Source: Metaphire vulgaris (lineage: Eukaryota > Annelida > Clitellata > Crassiclitellata > Megascolecidae). From it: a stretch of DNA of 64,000 nucleotides. The translations under genes were made by a program, and so were the position numbers. Below are positions 44,870 through 56,728 of this stretch, piece after piece. The stretch is from the NCBI GenBank assembly GCA_018105865.1, contig CM030833.1, forward strand, positions 12,628,381 to 12,692,380, read 5' to 3'. Under the pieces are notes generated by a model that was not told the DNA's origin, searched no databases, and worked only from the letters and a program-made list of their open reading frames with translations. Every line of letters starts with the position of its first letter. The stretch's first letter is position 1.

Positions 44870-45085
44870 TACTCGAGTCTGAGCGTTGGGTTCCGGTGCT
44901 TATCTGGGGTAGGTTGCCAGTACTTTCCCCAGACCCGCATTTTACTTCGCAGCTTAAAGCTGCTCTTCATTTTACCACTGCCCTCTAGCAAGTAAAGCTG
45001 AGTCGACCTTAGGGCTCCTGCAGGTCTTGAACCCATGACCTTCTGCCCCACCATCCAACGTTGTTACCACTCTGCTAACTTCCCA
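44870..45085 (-). mobile_element. tRNA-derived SINE
   Basis: On the minus strand an A box TAGCAGAGTGG (complement of 45067-45077) and a B box GGTTCAAGACC (complement of 45023-45033) are correctly ordered and spaced. A non-tRNA body extends left to about 44870. The head differs from the SINE at 23485. An active tRNA gene is unlikely because the acceptor stem does not pair convincingly. Confidence 0.7.
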
Positions 45086-45183
45086 CCCTTATTTTTAACT
45101 AAAGGGTTAGCTTTAACGTTTCTGTTCTTTATAACTGTTTCAAGTCTTTATACTTAGAGTGCATCATGTATATTTTAATTTGA

Positions 45184-46100
45184 GTGCATTATTCATTTGA
45201 ATGCAGTGCATCACCTCAGCTCACTCAATCAGTAGACAATGTAGTTCCAACTCTTTGGGAATGGATGTTTTCCAATAGACTTCGACTGAACCCTGATAAA
45301 ACTCAACTTATCTGGCTTGGTACTAAACATCTGCACTCAAAAATTGATTATGACTTACTGAACTCTCTCTTTTCCAATCTATCCTTCTCAAATTGTATCA
45401 AAAACCTTGGTATTTACTTTGACAGTAACATGACCTTCAAAGAGCACTTTACTAGACTCTCTCGATCCTGCTTTTACCAACTTAGGCAAATTAGGGTTAC
45501 CGGTACTTGTTCTTCGCTTTCTTTATCTGCAGCCAAATGTCTGGTTCATGTTTTGTGGCTAGTAGGTTAGAGTATTGCAATTCTCTTTATCTTGGCCTGC
45601 CCAAAAGCCTGCTCTCCACTCTGCAATCTGTCCAAAACGCTGCGGCTCGTCTTGTGGCTAAAGCTCCTCGCTACTCTAGCATCTCAGACTTTATGCTTAA
45701 CACCCTCCACTGGCTTCCAATTTCTGATCGCATTAAATTCAATCAAGTAATTATTGTTTCTGCAGCACTTCGAGGTCAGGCACCATCTTACATTATTGAG
45801 CTTTTCAAATCACCCTCTTCCACTGCTCATCGCCTGCTCCGCTCCACTGATCAGAAGAATGTTTATGTCCCCAGATCATGCACTGCTCTTACTCAGCGTC
45901 GGGCTTTTGCAGTCACTGGACCCTCCCTCTGGAATGCCTTGAACCCATCCATTCGGGAATCACTTCTTACTCTCTCACTCTGCTCACTGCAAAAGCTAAA
46001 GTCTCACTACTTTGACCTGCGACTCCAATGCCAGGAGCACCTCTGAGTAGAAATAGAAGAAGCGCTATACAAATTCCACATTACATTACATTACATCACC
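45184..46100 (+). mobile_element. L2/CR1-like LINE, 3' third with tail
   Basis: The frames 45184-45570 and 45507-46046 overlap and read LNPDKTQLIWLGTKHLHSKI, NLGIYFDSNMTFKEHF, LDYCNSL-like LEYCNSLYLGLP, LQSVQNAAARLVAKAPRYSS and GPSLWNALNPSIRES. This is the region after the RT active site of an L2/CR1-type LINE. One frameshift lies at about 45560. The 3' end is GCGCTATACAAATTCCACAT followed by ACATT repeats to about 46095. 5'-truncated. Confidence 0.88.
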
Positions 46101-46960
46101 TATTCAGTAAATGTTTTTAGTGAACTGACAGTGGTAATAACTCATTGGTAAAACATCTTAGAACTTAATATAACTTTTGTGATAAACTTTCTGCCATTTT
46201 TTTCGTGGTTGGGATAATCTTTCATCGTCATCATAATCATCTCCATTCATGACATGTACACTGTACATCGGGCAACAACTTCTTTCGATTCATCTCTGTT
46301 GACCACAATTTCCTCTATCTGGGCTCAGGACATGCTAGCTGTGGAAGGTCACTGGATACTGCACCTCCAGGTATTTTTCCGCCTCCTTGCTTCCTCTTGC
46401 CACTGATTGGCATCCATCATAATGTGGTTTTTTTGGGTGTCTTTGGTCTGAAAGACATAGAATTTGTCACAATAATCTTATCTGACGTCGCATGATTATG
46501 TCCGTTAGTCTCTCAGCTTTGCATTATTTCAGTATCTCTTCATTTGGGACAGTCTTGATATATACCAATAATTCCCAATGTCCTCCTGAAGCATCATTGG
46601 TGGAATATGTTTAACTTCTGTTCTGCCTTTGCTGCCATCTTCTGTGTTTCTCTGGCAATCAGTAATATTGACATGACCATGCTTTTGTATGACTTCACTT
46701 TCATAATTGGGTAATCTTTTCTAGATATTGATCGAGTGACCAACAGCAAAACAGACTATATAAGAGGAAAAGCTATGTGGAAGAGATGTAAAATGAGATT
46801 AGAGCCATAAATCAAGTCTTTTATGTGAGATGTCATATAAACCCATCATTAAGTTGCTTGAATATACTTGGCTTCATATTTTCTGCTGCAGAATACTTAA
46901 ATTATATCTGCTCATTTTCATTTTATTCTCGTGTGATGCAAGTCTGATCTTTTGATTTAG
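46100..46960. other. sestrin upstream intron, nothing recognised
   Basis: AT-rich sequence between the LINE tail and the first sestrin coding exon. No feature seen. Confidence 0.45.
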
Positions 46961-47015
46961 GGCCTGAAGAAGCTTTGCAGAGCACGTTTCAACCAGTCAT
47001 CGTTGACCACAAATT

Positions 47016-47300
47016 ATGATGGAAGCAAAACTAAAGGTGAGTTGTTGGTGTTGTGAAAAATGTGTCAGCTCTCGACGTCAAAAAGTGCGCCAAAGTGGAG
47101 ATGATCAGGAAGTTTTCCTCCCTCTTTCATCCATGATTGAGTCTGAAAGTAACTCTGAGTCAACAGGAAGCATAAAGACTGATAGTTCCAGGATATCGAA
47201 TCAGACAAGTCCTCAGTGTGGCTTTGGCAGAAGCGATGGTTTCAACTTGGATATGAGTATCAACACCAGTGTTCTTGTAGGAAATAACAAAGGTTCAAAG
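47016..47300 (+). CDS. SESN: sestrin coding exon 1
   Basis: 95 codons from ATG 47016, which follows an in-frame TGA at 47004. An acceptor (TTTGATTTAG) at 46960 gives a 5' UTR start of about 46961. [14 protein letters not shown] corresponds to the AFIPVEEVL segment of vertebrate sestrin; the remainder is variable and serine-rich. Donor GTGAAC, phase 0. An alternative donor GTGAGT at 47037 would skip most of the exon. Confidence 0.8.
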
Positions 47301-50300
47301 GTGAACTGCAGTACAGTATTGTTTCTATGTAAAATTGCTTTCTTGGGTATTTGCTGATTTGCCTGATTGCAGTAATCTCCATTAATATGTACTCAGATAA
47401 ATAACATTGTCGACAGGGCCATATTTTCAGTTCTGGCAGAGATTTAATAGATTTTTATACACCATTTAACTGAAAATTCCTATTTTCAGTAAACACAGGC
47501 CAAAGCAGACTTTGGCCGGTTTTGAAATTAATATTGCATATCATAAAATCCAAGGCAACATGGTAATTACTGTCATTCTGGAGGGGTATGTACACTTCAC
47601 CGAGTCATAATGACCCTCATTATTAGACAGCCCTGCTGTTATAGATGCTACTGTTGCCTTATTGTGTGAACTGGTAGAGGTGCTCATCACTATTACCAGG
47701 CTTGTTGATGTTATTAACAGGAGTTCAGTTGGCTGTGGTCTGATAAGATAAATGCATCAATCAAACCCATGTTGTGTCCTTCTCTGTCTCCCTCTTGTAT
47801 ATCATAATTACTGAATCAGACCAGTTTGAAAGTTGATTAGGTTGGTTTCTGCACAGTTGTACGGTTCACTGTTCGAATTAATTCTTGTAAAAAAAGAGCA
47901 ATAAACGCAAACACATACTTCAACTTGTGCTGCTTTGGATTTAGAGCAACTTTGTAATAATTAGCAAAAACAAATTGGGAAAGACACAAGAAGTGGTTGT
48001 AGTGTCACTGAATATTCTGTTTTGCAACGCATATTCTTGGCTGGAATGAGAATATGGAATTCACTTCCCGCATTGGTCTGCTCTGCTGAGTTTCTTAAAA
48101 CATTTCGATCAAGACTCAAAACGTACGTGTTGCCTATATTGCCTATCTGCCATAATGGGACCAGAAATCAGACTGACTTACTGAATTTGACAATGAGAGA
48201 TTATGATTCAAATCCAGAGCAACCATTGACTGATGTCAAGTGCATTACCAAAATGGTATTACAGAAGTTCACTAATATAAAGTAGCAGAAGAGACAATTT
48301 TGGTTTGTTACCATATAATTGAAAAGTTTTCCAGTCAGTGGATTGGTGGTTTGCTAGAAGGCACAGGAATTTTTACAAGTTGTTGAAATCCACGTTAAAA
48401 TGGGTTTTACTGTCCATATTAAAGTGGCTTTACTGTAGTTCCTAAGTACCTATTGTTATGTGTCATCTTGTTTGCTTGCTTAATGGGAAGTTAATGCACT
48501 GATAGTCACTACAGGTGTAACTCCTCATATGCAATGTCTCAACATTTCCAAAGCCAGTTATTATCATTGCTATTAATTCAGTTCCCATATCAGCCTCAAT
48601 TAAACCTGTTTCTTGATCTGGCTTTGTCTTTGCTTGACTGCACTGCCTTATAATTTCTCTCTTGAGGTAGAACATGCTATAGGTTTCTTTGCAGCACTTC
48701 TACTAGCTAACTGATATGAGCAACAAATGTGCAAAGGTATTCGGCCTGTAGTCTATTTTGGTTGTTTGATGAACATTGCTTGTAAATATAAGGATTACCT
48801 GAGTCAACCCACCTGCAACCATTTGTCGAATTGATGCACAATGACACCATAAGCTGGCTTAGGCATGCATTCGTTTGTATTGTGTTGTCTGCTGGAGTGT
48901 GTTGTACCCATGAAAAATGTTATAATACAATGCTAGGATGTCACTCTCTAATAATTTTGCATTTTAACTTGCAATCATGCATTAAGCTTATTTTTCTTTA
49001 TTGGAGTGTTTGCTTATTGATTATGTTTTTTATGTTTATCTTCTCCTTGCATTTTAAAAATATTTTTAGGTTATTCAAAGTAGATTATAAATTTAGGGAT
49101 TATCTGCTTAATATTTTTATATGTAAGAAATTGAAACAACAGTGACATTTTTTGTTACTGAATTCAAGGAAATTGACAAATGCATCTTTAGGATTTAGCC
49201 TTGAATGAAGTGTAATTATTGGTAACTTTATGGACAGTTTAAATGTATCTTGTTTGTATCCTGTTTCATTTTTTTATTTTTGTGTTGTTAATTGCAAGTA
49301 ACAGAACTTGATCCTTGTCACATTATTTTTCCCAGGGTTCTTCTGATGGATTTTATGATGTGTCTCCACTAGACCATTTGTACCAGGTCTTGAATTACCA
49401 TCCTAAATACATCACTGTCTTTCTGGATACACACAACTTTCTTTTGAGAGGCATCGGTCCAATACCATATGACCAGCGCTGTTACATCGGAATAATGGTA
49501 AGCCACTGCTTAAAAGTGTATATATATGAGTGACGAATGAAGGTAATTTAGTACTTTTATAGGGTAGAAAGAAACAGTTAATTTTAATGATAGTAAGGTT
49601 GTTAAGACCGCTGGTTTTGAAGGACCGGTTAACCGTTCAAAAAAGACCGTTTAACTGCTTGTTAGCAGCAGTCTGGTGTCGTGCCAACATCAAAGCGCTT
49701 TGATGCCACTGGTGAAACAATGCCAGCGTTCTGCGCGGCTACATCAAAGCGCTTTGATGCCGCCGGAGTCCTGCGTGGCTACAACAAAGCGTTTTGATGT
49801 TTTCAAATTGAAATTACGGTTAACCGGTCAAAGTTAAAAGGACCGGTCCTTGCTCTTAGGACCGGTTAACAGGTTAACCGTTAACAACCTTAAATGATAG
49901 GTCACTTAAAATTGAAGAATTATATCTAGTACTTGACTTGCAAAGTCAATGAACATTGATATGCTGATATTGTTGCCTAGTCACTTTGTTCTTGGATGGG
50001 AAGAATTTTCATGGACCAGTTCAGGCCTCAAAAGAGATTCTCGAGATTTGAACCTAAAAATCTCATACTGCAGTATATTGATGTAACCTTAAAATAATAA
50101 GCCAACCACTACTGAGTTAACCATTTGCTAAATTAATGTTGAAGTATGTTGTGTAACTGTTATGTGTACAGTGTACTTAATGTTGAAGTGCTGTGTCCAC
50201 TCAGGTGAAGTTGCCAAAATGACATGGAACTAAAATTGTCAAATTAGATGCAGAAGATCTAAAATAAATTCTAGCCTACAAGCAGTCTGCTTGTGCTAGG

Positions 50301-53300
50301 TATTCTAGAACATTTTCACAGCATGAAGAATTCTTCTAGACTTCTGGGCATCTGTTGCTGCTTCAGTTGCAGTGACAGTTGTTATGGGTGTGATCTACTT
50401 ACTTACTGTATGCACGTAGATTTGTAGTCTTTTGGTTATCTTCTTCCTCTTCCGTTGATGTTTTGGACTGACATGTAATTAAAGAACATACTTTTATACT
50501 AAATCAACCGAATTCTCATTTATATTACAACATCACGCTCCGAGCCTCCAACACAGTCCATACTTTGAATTCTGAATGTTCTGGAGGCTCTGGTTCTTAA
50601 CGTTGCTTCAACTTCTTAGCCATAATAATCTTGGGGATGTTGTTTGCTCACAAGTGCAGCTTAGAATCGCCAGAGATGGTTTCCCAGTTGCCATTGGCCT
50701 AAAACCGTTGTGTCCTGTTAGGATTTACTTGGCCTATATGCAGTGATGCTAACAAGGGCCAACCCCCCAAGAACGAGGATAAAGACAAGGCCGACCTCCC
50801 AAGGATGAGGATAAGGACGAGGACCGGCCCTCAAAGGACGAGGACTTACCCCCCAAGCACAAGGACCACAAGGACTGGCCTCTAAGGACAAGGACCGACC
50901 TCTGTCAGACAAAAAAGTCAGAAACGAAAAAACCGAAAACAATTTCAATTCAAATCACAAAATTATAAAAGCAAAAAAGAATGTTATAAAACATAATCTA
51001 GTCAACAGCAATGTTGCATTTAAAAGAAAAATGTTTCCAACAGCTGATCAGTCATGCACGCACAATGAGGTCTAATTATGAGACCACTTTACGAAAACAC
51101 TCGTTCAACTGGAGCAGGACGTCGAGGGCAACAAAGAAATTTGCTAAAGAATCAACTCCTTTACTGGTATTATAAAGGAAACTCCTCAACTGTATTACTT
51201 TATAAAGGAAACAATGACTATACACTTAGAGTAGCTCAAAGCAAGTATGTAGTCTAAATATAAATCCACATACTACTCTTACCTTGGAACATAATTATCC
51301 GAACAATTGAAAATGGTATACAAATAATTTGGTCCTTATAAGGATTTTTCAGGGACTAAGTTACAAGGACCAGGACAAGGACCGATCTTCAAGGACGAGG
51401 ACTGACTCTAGGGACGAGGACAAGGACACGGACTTCAAATTGGTTCTTAAGGAGTCCTTAAGGACAAGGACTAGGACAAGGATTAACATCACTGCCTATA
51501 TGATGACTAGTAAAGGTACCTGATTGTGCAATTGGGTAGCTGTTTGGTGTTAAGGATTGTGTCCAAGACTGTTTTATTAGTTTAAAAGGGCTGTAATGCA
51601 CACATAGCTTGGTAGTGTCTTTGAGTACATAACCCCAAGTACTGTTGTTGACTCTGTTTATTTGTTTGAATCTGGTACACTCTGAACTTGGCATAGTAAG
51701 TAATCAAACTGTTTTCTACTGTATTTCTCCCTGAAATTTGGACTTGAAGTTGTTTGCTCAAGTGGTTTTGAATAAATTGGTCTTTGTGGCTGTTACATGT
51801 ACTTAGAAGAATAGCATATATACAGATGCCATGTAACAGACCTTTGTACTTGGGTACTTTCTTAGGGCCATGCTTACATGTAATTGTACAAGGCACATAC
51901 AATAGACATGCATCTTGTTTTCAACAGACTGTGAGGATGGCCCTAGACCCCAACAGTGTGGGCACTGAGCCCATGGTTATTGACGGCGATGATGATGATG
52001 ATGGTTATGATGATGATGGCAGTGGCGGTGGTGATGTGTGTGTGTGTGCGCGTGCGTGCAGTTTGATGGATCACAATACCATGTAGAGTTGTGTATACAA
52101 GAATCTTATGGCAAATGATTGAGGATGGTCATGATTTCTTTGCTTTAGTTGTTTTAACAAGTTTATGGATTCAGAGGTAGATTTTTCATCATGTAGGGCT
52201 AAATCAGAATTCTGTCTGTTTTGGTTTTTCTTTGGCTGTCTGGATGTGCAGTGAAATGCATTGGAAAATACTTGGAAATTGTATTTTTCCTTATGTCCAA
52301 AGAGCTTTCATATAGATTTTCATATCAGCAAAATATGAGCAAAGTTGTTTGAAGATTATCCCCAATTTTCTTTATCCCCAAATTCTGTATGATCCAATAT
52401 GCATCGTTTCCACATGATATTTGAACTCTTGACCGATTTTGTTGACTTTGATAATTTTGTCATCTTAGTATCTGTGTATGTGCTAGTATATCTGGCTGCT
52501 GTAAGAACACTGTCAGCCAAGCACTTGACATCCCACCTGTAGGTTACTTATTCATGCAGTTATTGTAGTATGAGCCATTTGTGGCTGGACTTTGTTTACA
52601 TAGACTTCCGTGCCTTGACATCAAATAATTTGCAGATGTTGTGTATCAGTAAATGCATTATCAGAAGAATACAGTCAAATCTACTTAAATATATCACCTT
52701 CCAACTGCCTCCAGAAAATGTGCTTAACTGAGATAAGGACTGAAAGGTATGACTTAAAAGTTGAAATGCATTATTCAGTGTGGATAGGTCATCCACTCTG
52801 CACTTAAATGAGTTCAGCTGTGCTGTTACAAGAAGAATTGTGGCATGTTGCTCTTCCTGTTTATGTTTAAACTTAAAAGTTGTGAGCTGTGTACTGATAT
52901 TATATTGTTGTATTCTCATGTCTGTGCTGATAATACTGTGTTGATATAACTTATAACTTCATAGTGTATTTTTGTATCTTCAGCAGTTGTCGCATTTCTT
53001 TAAAGATTCTATGTTTATGCGTTTGTTTTGATAACAATATCTGGTTCAATCATTGAACTCTGACACTTGATGGTGGTCATATGCCTTTCTTTAGATAAGA
53101 TTAATTTAGTTGCTTTTTGCTTCTGTCTTTACCAGAGGCATTTTTAAGAACAGTGACTGCAAAATATCAAGTTAAAAAATAGTTGCTTGAAGCCTTTCTT
53201 AGCTCTGGAAATTAGAAAATTTGAACTAGTTAGATAATGGAGATCTTTACAAAATAGTGAGGAAAATGTACAGATTTGCCTTCATTTTTTGTATAATTTC

Positions 53301-54911
53301 TAATTTCGTGTGAGATTTTTTTGGGTCAAATGTGAATAGGTTTGAATCAGCCATTTCTCCAGTGCTTTGTATTAGATTGAATTGTGGGGTGGGTAATGGG
53401 ATGAGGGGTTGGGGTCATGTGGTGGCACACATTGGATAAATAAAGAAAACTTTGCATTCTTGCCCTCTGATGCCTTGAAATTGATTTGGTCTCTTGACTG
53501 AATGAGATTGACCTCAGCTGGAATAAATGACAAAATGACTTGACTTCTCTGAGCTGGAATAAATGACACATGACTTGACATCTCTTGCATGCTGTGCACA
53601 ACCTTTCTACCTCTATTTTAAACTTCAGTCATAAAAACAGAAGTGAATGCCTTGACCAACATATAAAGTTAAATACTGTATAGTGATTGTTATTTGCTGA
53701 AGTAACTTTGCCACGAAGCAGGCTTCTTTGTGCGTTTTTCATGTCCTGTCTTCTGTAAGATTAATGTATTTACTGATAGAAATGGGGCTTAAAAATCTAA
53801 AAGGTGAGAACTGTTTTCAGAATTAAAGAGGATATTTTTTTATTTCTGAGCTGTGTTTGCCACAGTCTCTGGTTATTTTTAACACAAGACGGATTGCAGT
53901 GTAGATTTGTTTGTGTGTGTACTGTGTATACCTATGTGTCAGTGTTGTGTGCTTTCAGAAAATATACATGTTGATATCCTTGATCTGCATACTACTTTGC
54001 CAAAACCTATTTCTTTCCATGGAGAAAACAGATTGTTGGCAAATTTTTGCCTAATTGTTTCCTACTGTCTGCCAAAATAATTTTTATGTAATTGACTCTG
54101 AAGTCTAAGCCATGATGATGGTGGATAGAGAGGAGAGAGAGACAGACAGAGACAGAGAAGCTGGACACTAAAATATATGGTGCCTTAAAATGAGGAATGT
54201 AATGTAAAAATGTAATGTTTTTCATAGAGCTTCTTTTTTTAATATGCAAATGAGTAGCTGATGCACAAATAAGAGAGTCAACTTATTGAATTTTAAACTT
54301 TTCTGATTCATATCATATGTATTTGTGGGCATCCCTGTGTTGCCCTAGCCAAAAGGAACTGTGACACAATTCTAATGGCCCACTTTTTACTATAAAAGTT
54401 ATCAGGAGAGATTAAATTATGGAGGAATTCCCTCGGATTTCTCTTATGCTCAAACATAACTGGTTTTAAGTTTTGGACATTGTCTTGTTTTTGGAACATA
54501 ATGGAGTTGATTCAGAGCCTTCTTTGCTTATTCGATGATCTTGATCTTCTTTGATGGTAGATGCTCTAATATTTCTTCAGATATTTTGGTTTTGATTTCT
54601 TAGGCAGCAGCCCGCCATCACTGTTCATACCTTGTCAAATCCTTGGCAACATCTTTTCTTGCCTGTGGAGGGGATGAAAGGTGGCTTGGAGGACTGGAAC
54701 ACATACCACAGAAACTCAGAAATCTTTGTGAAGTTAATCGAATCCTTGCACATCGCCCTTGGCTTCTGTCCAAACACCACATTAAGGTAAGGTGGATATT
54801 TCATAGTGAGCACCAGGGCTGTTGGCTAATTTCACATCATCGCATCATTTACTATCTTGAAGGCCACAAGCAGTGGGAGTTTGCAAGGAGTTAGAAAGAT
54901 TACTGAACAGT

Positions 54912-54946
<35 letters not shown>

Positions 54947-56680
54947 CAGAGATATGAGAAAAGTGGATCACACTGATTTTGGAATGAATATTATTTTTAT
55001 TTTAAAAAATTTATCTCAACTTGTGGTGCTCAATGTACAAGATGTCAAATTGTTGACCAAGAAAGATACAGACTGACAGACAGAAAAAGACAGTTAGGCC
55101 AGTAATGTAGAGTTAAATTACAGAATAATGATGCGATTGATGAGTAGGGAGTGTACAAATGAGATTTTAAAGATGTTCGTCTTTTACTTTATTATTAACA
55201 TCCGGCTTAGTTTCAAAGAATGTTAGAATCTGATTAATCCAATGGTTTGAAGCAATTTTTGCAAATATTTTTTATTTGAAGTCTGACTTATCCAGTTCCA
55301 GTTTCAAAGAATTGTTTGGAGTTCAAGTTGAGTGCTGATAAATGAAATAGACCTTCAGTATAGATTATGATACAGTTAAGGGTTTAACTTTGAATAATTA
55401 ATGCATTCGGAGACAGATTTGAGCCTTCCTGTGACTGCCTTCTAAAAAGTTCTGAGATGTGCAAAATGTGAGGATTTATTATTGCTTTAATGGTTGTGGT
55501 TGTTTGTTACTTTTTCAGATTTTGAACCAAGGTGCAGACACTTGGTCGATTTCTGAACTGACGCATGCACTTGTCTTGATGGCGCACTTCCACTCTTTGG
55601 CAAGTTTTGTGTTTGCCTGTGGCATAACGTTGGAGGCAGAACAGAAGCAAAACATTTGCCACTCGTCATCGGGTTCCACTAGTGACCAAGGACCTTTTGA
55701 CATCGGTGGTTCTGTAAGTGCATCTCTTTCATTGAATTTTGATTATGCATTGTTTTGTATTGTCCTGCAGTAACAGCAGACATAAGTAATTATATCTGTT
55801 TGACATTAGAAATTGGCTTAAATAATAATTGTTAGCTTTGTGTTTGCATTCTGGGTCTTCCATCATGGAACTGTTGTCCACTGCTTGATCATTATGTACC
55901 GAGGACCGTGACCAGGCAATTCAACATCAATAGGTAATGCAAGTCTGGACAAGTGGCACTTATCTGCAGTAGATGATGATTCTGAAGAGAAATGACTCTA
56001 GTACTGTGTCATAAGAAACTCCTTGGCAATTAAAGGATTTTGCTAGATGGCAGTAATTATGTCCATTTTAGAAGTCAAGAAGCAGTTTGGTTTTCTTGTA
56101 TTGAAAAATAGCATTTGAAACTTATTCAGGTTTTTTATGTGACCAGTTGTCACAATGTTGATCTTTGGACTGTAAAGTGCTTTTGATTTTGAACTTTCTT
56201 CGTGTGTACTGCGCTATATAAGTTGACTTGTATAATAATAATAATCTATAATATTAAGATCCTTATTCTGTATGTCTGTTACCTTCAAGCGTTCTCATTG
56301 GTTGACAAAGAAGCGTTTGACGAAGCATACGTTTAGCACGGTTTAGTCAAGTCATTGCAGCATCAGAGGGGTGGGCGTGCGACGACGTTGCTATTGGTAA
56401 CAATTGTTCGTAGCTTGAGGAAGTTGCGCAATTTTAACGTGCATTTTAACGTACACAAAATATACGTGTACAGCATCACAAATGGTCACAGTTGCGTGAT
56501 TTTAACGTACATAGGCCTAATTATACGTGGCGCAGAGCTTGGCTAGGTGGCGTATGTACAGTACATCATTGAAATGTTGTTCAGCATGAATTCAATGATT
56601 GGGTATTAGGTATAGGTATTGGATTAGTATTATCCTGCACTGCAAGCGAAGCGAGCGCGAGCAAAGCGAGCATCTTTCTA

Positions 56681-56728
<48 letters not shown>

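Noticed and set aside
44870..45085. Functional tRNA gene
   Set aside because: A and B boxes are present but the acceptor stem does not pair and a non-tRNA body follows; SINE is the better explanation.
49315..49335. Longer start for the sestrin exon at 49315
   Set aside because: These codons are the intron's 3' end (TTTTTCCCAG); the upstream exon joins in phase at 49336.
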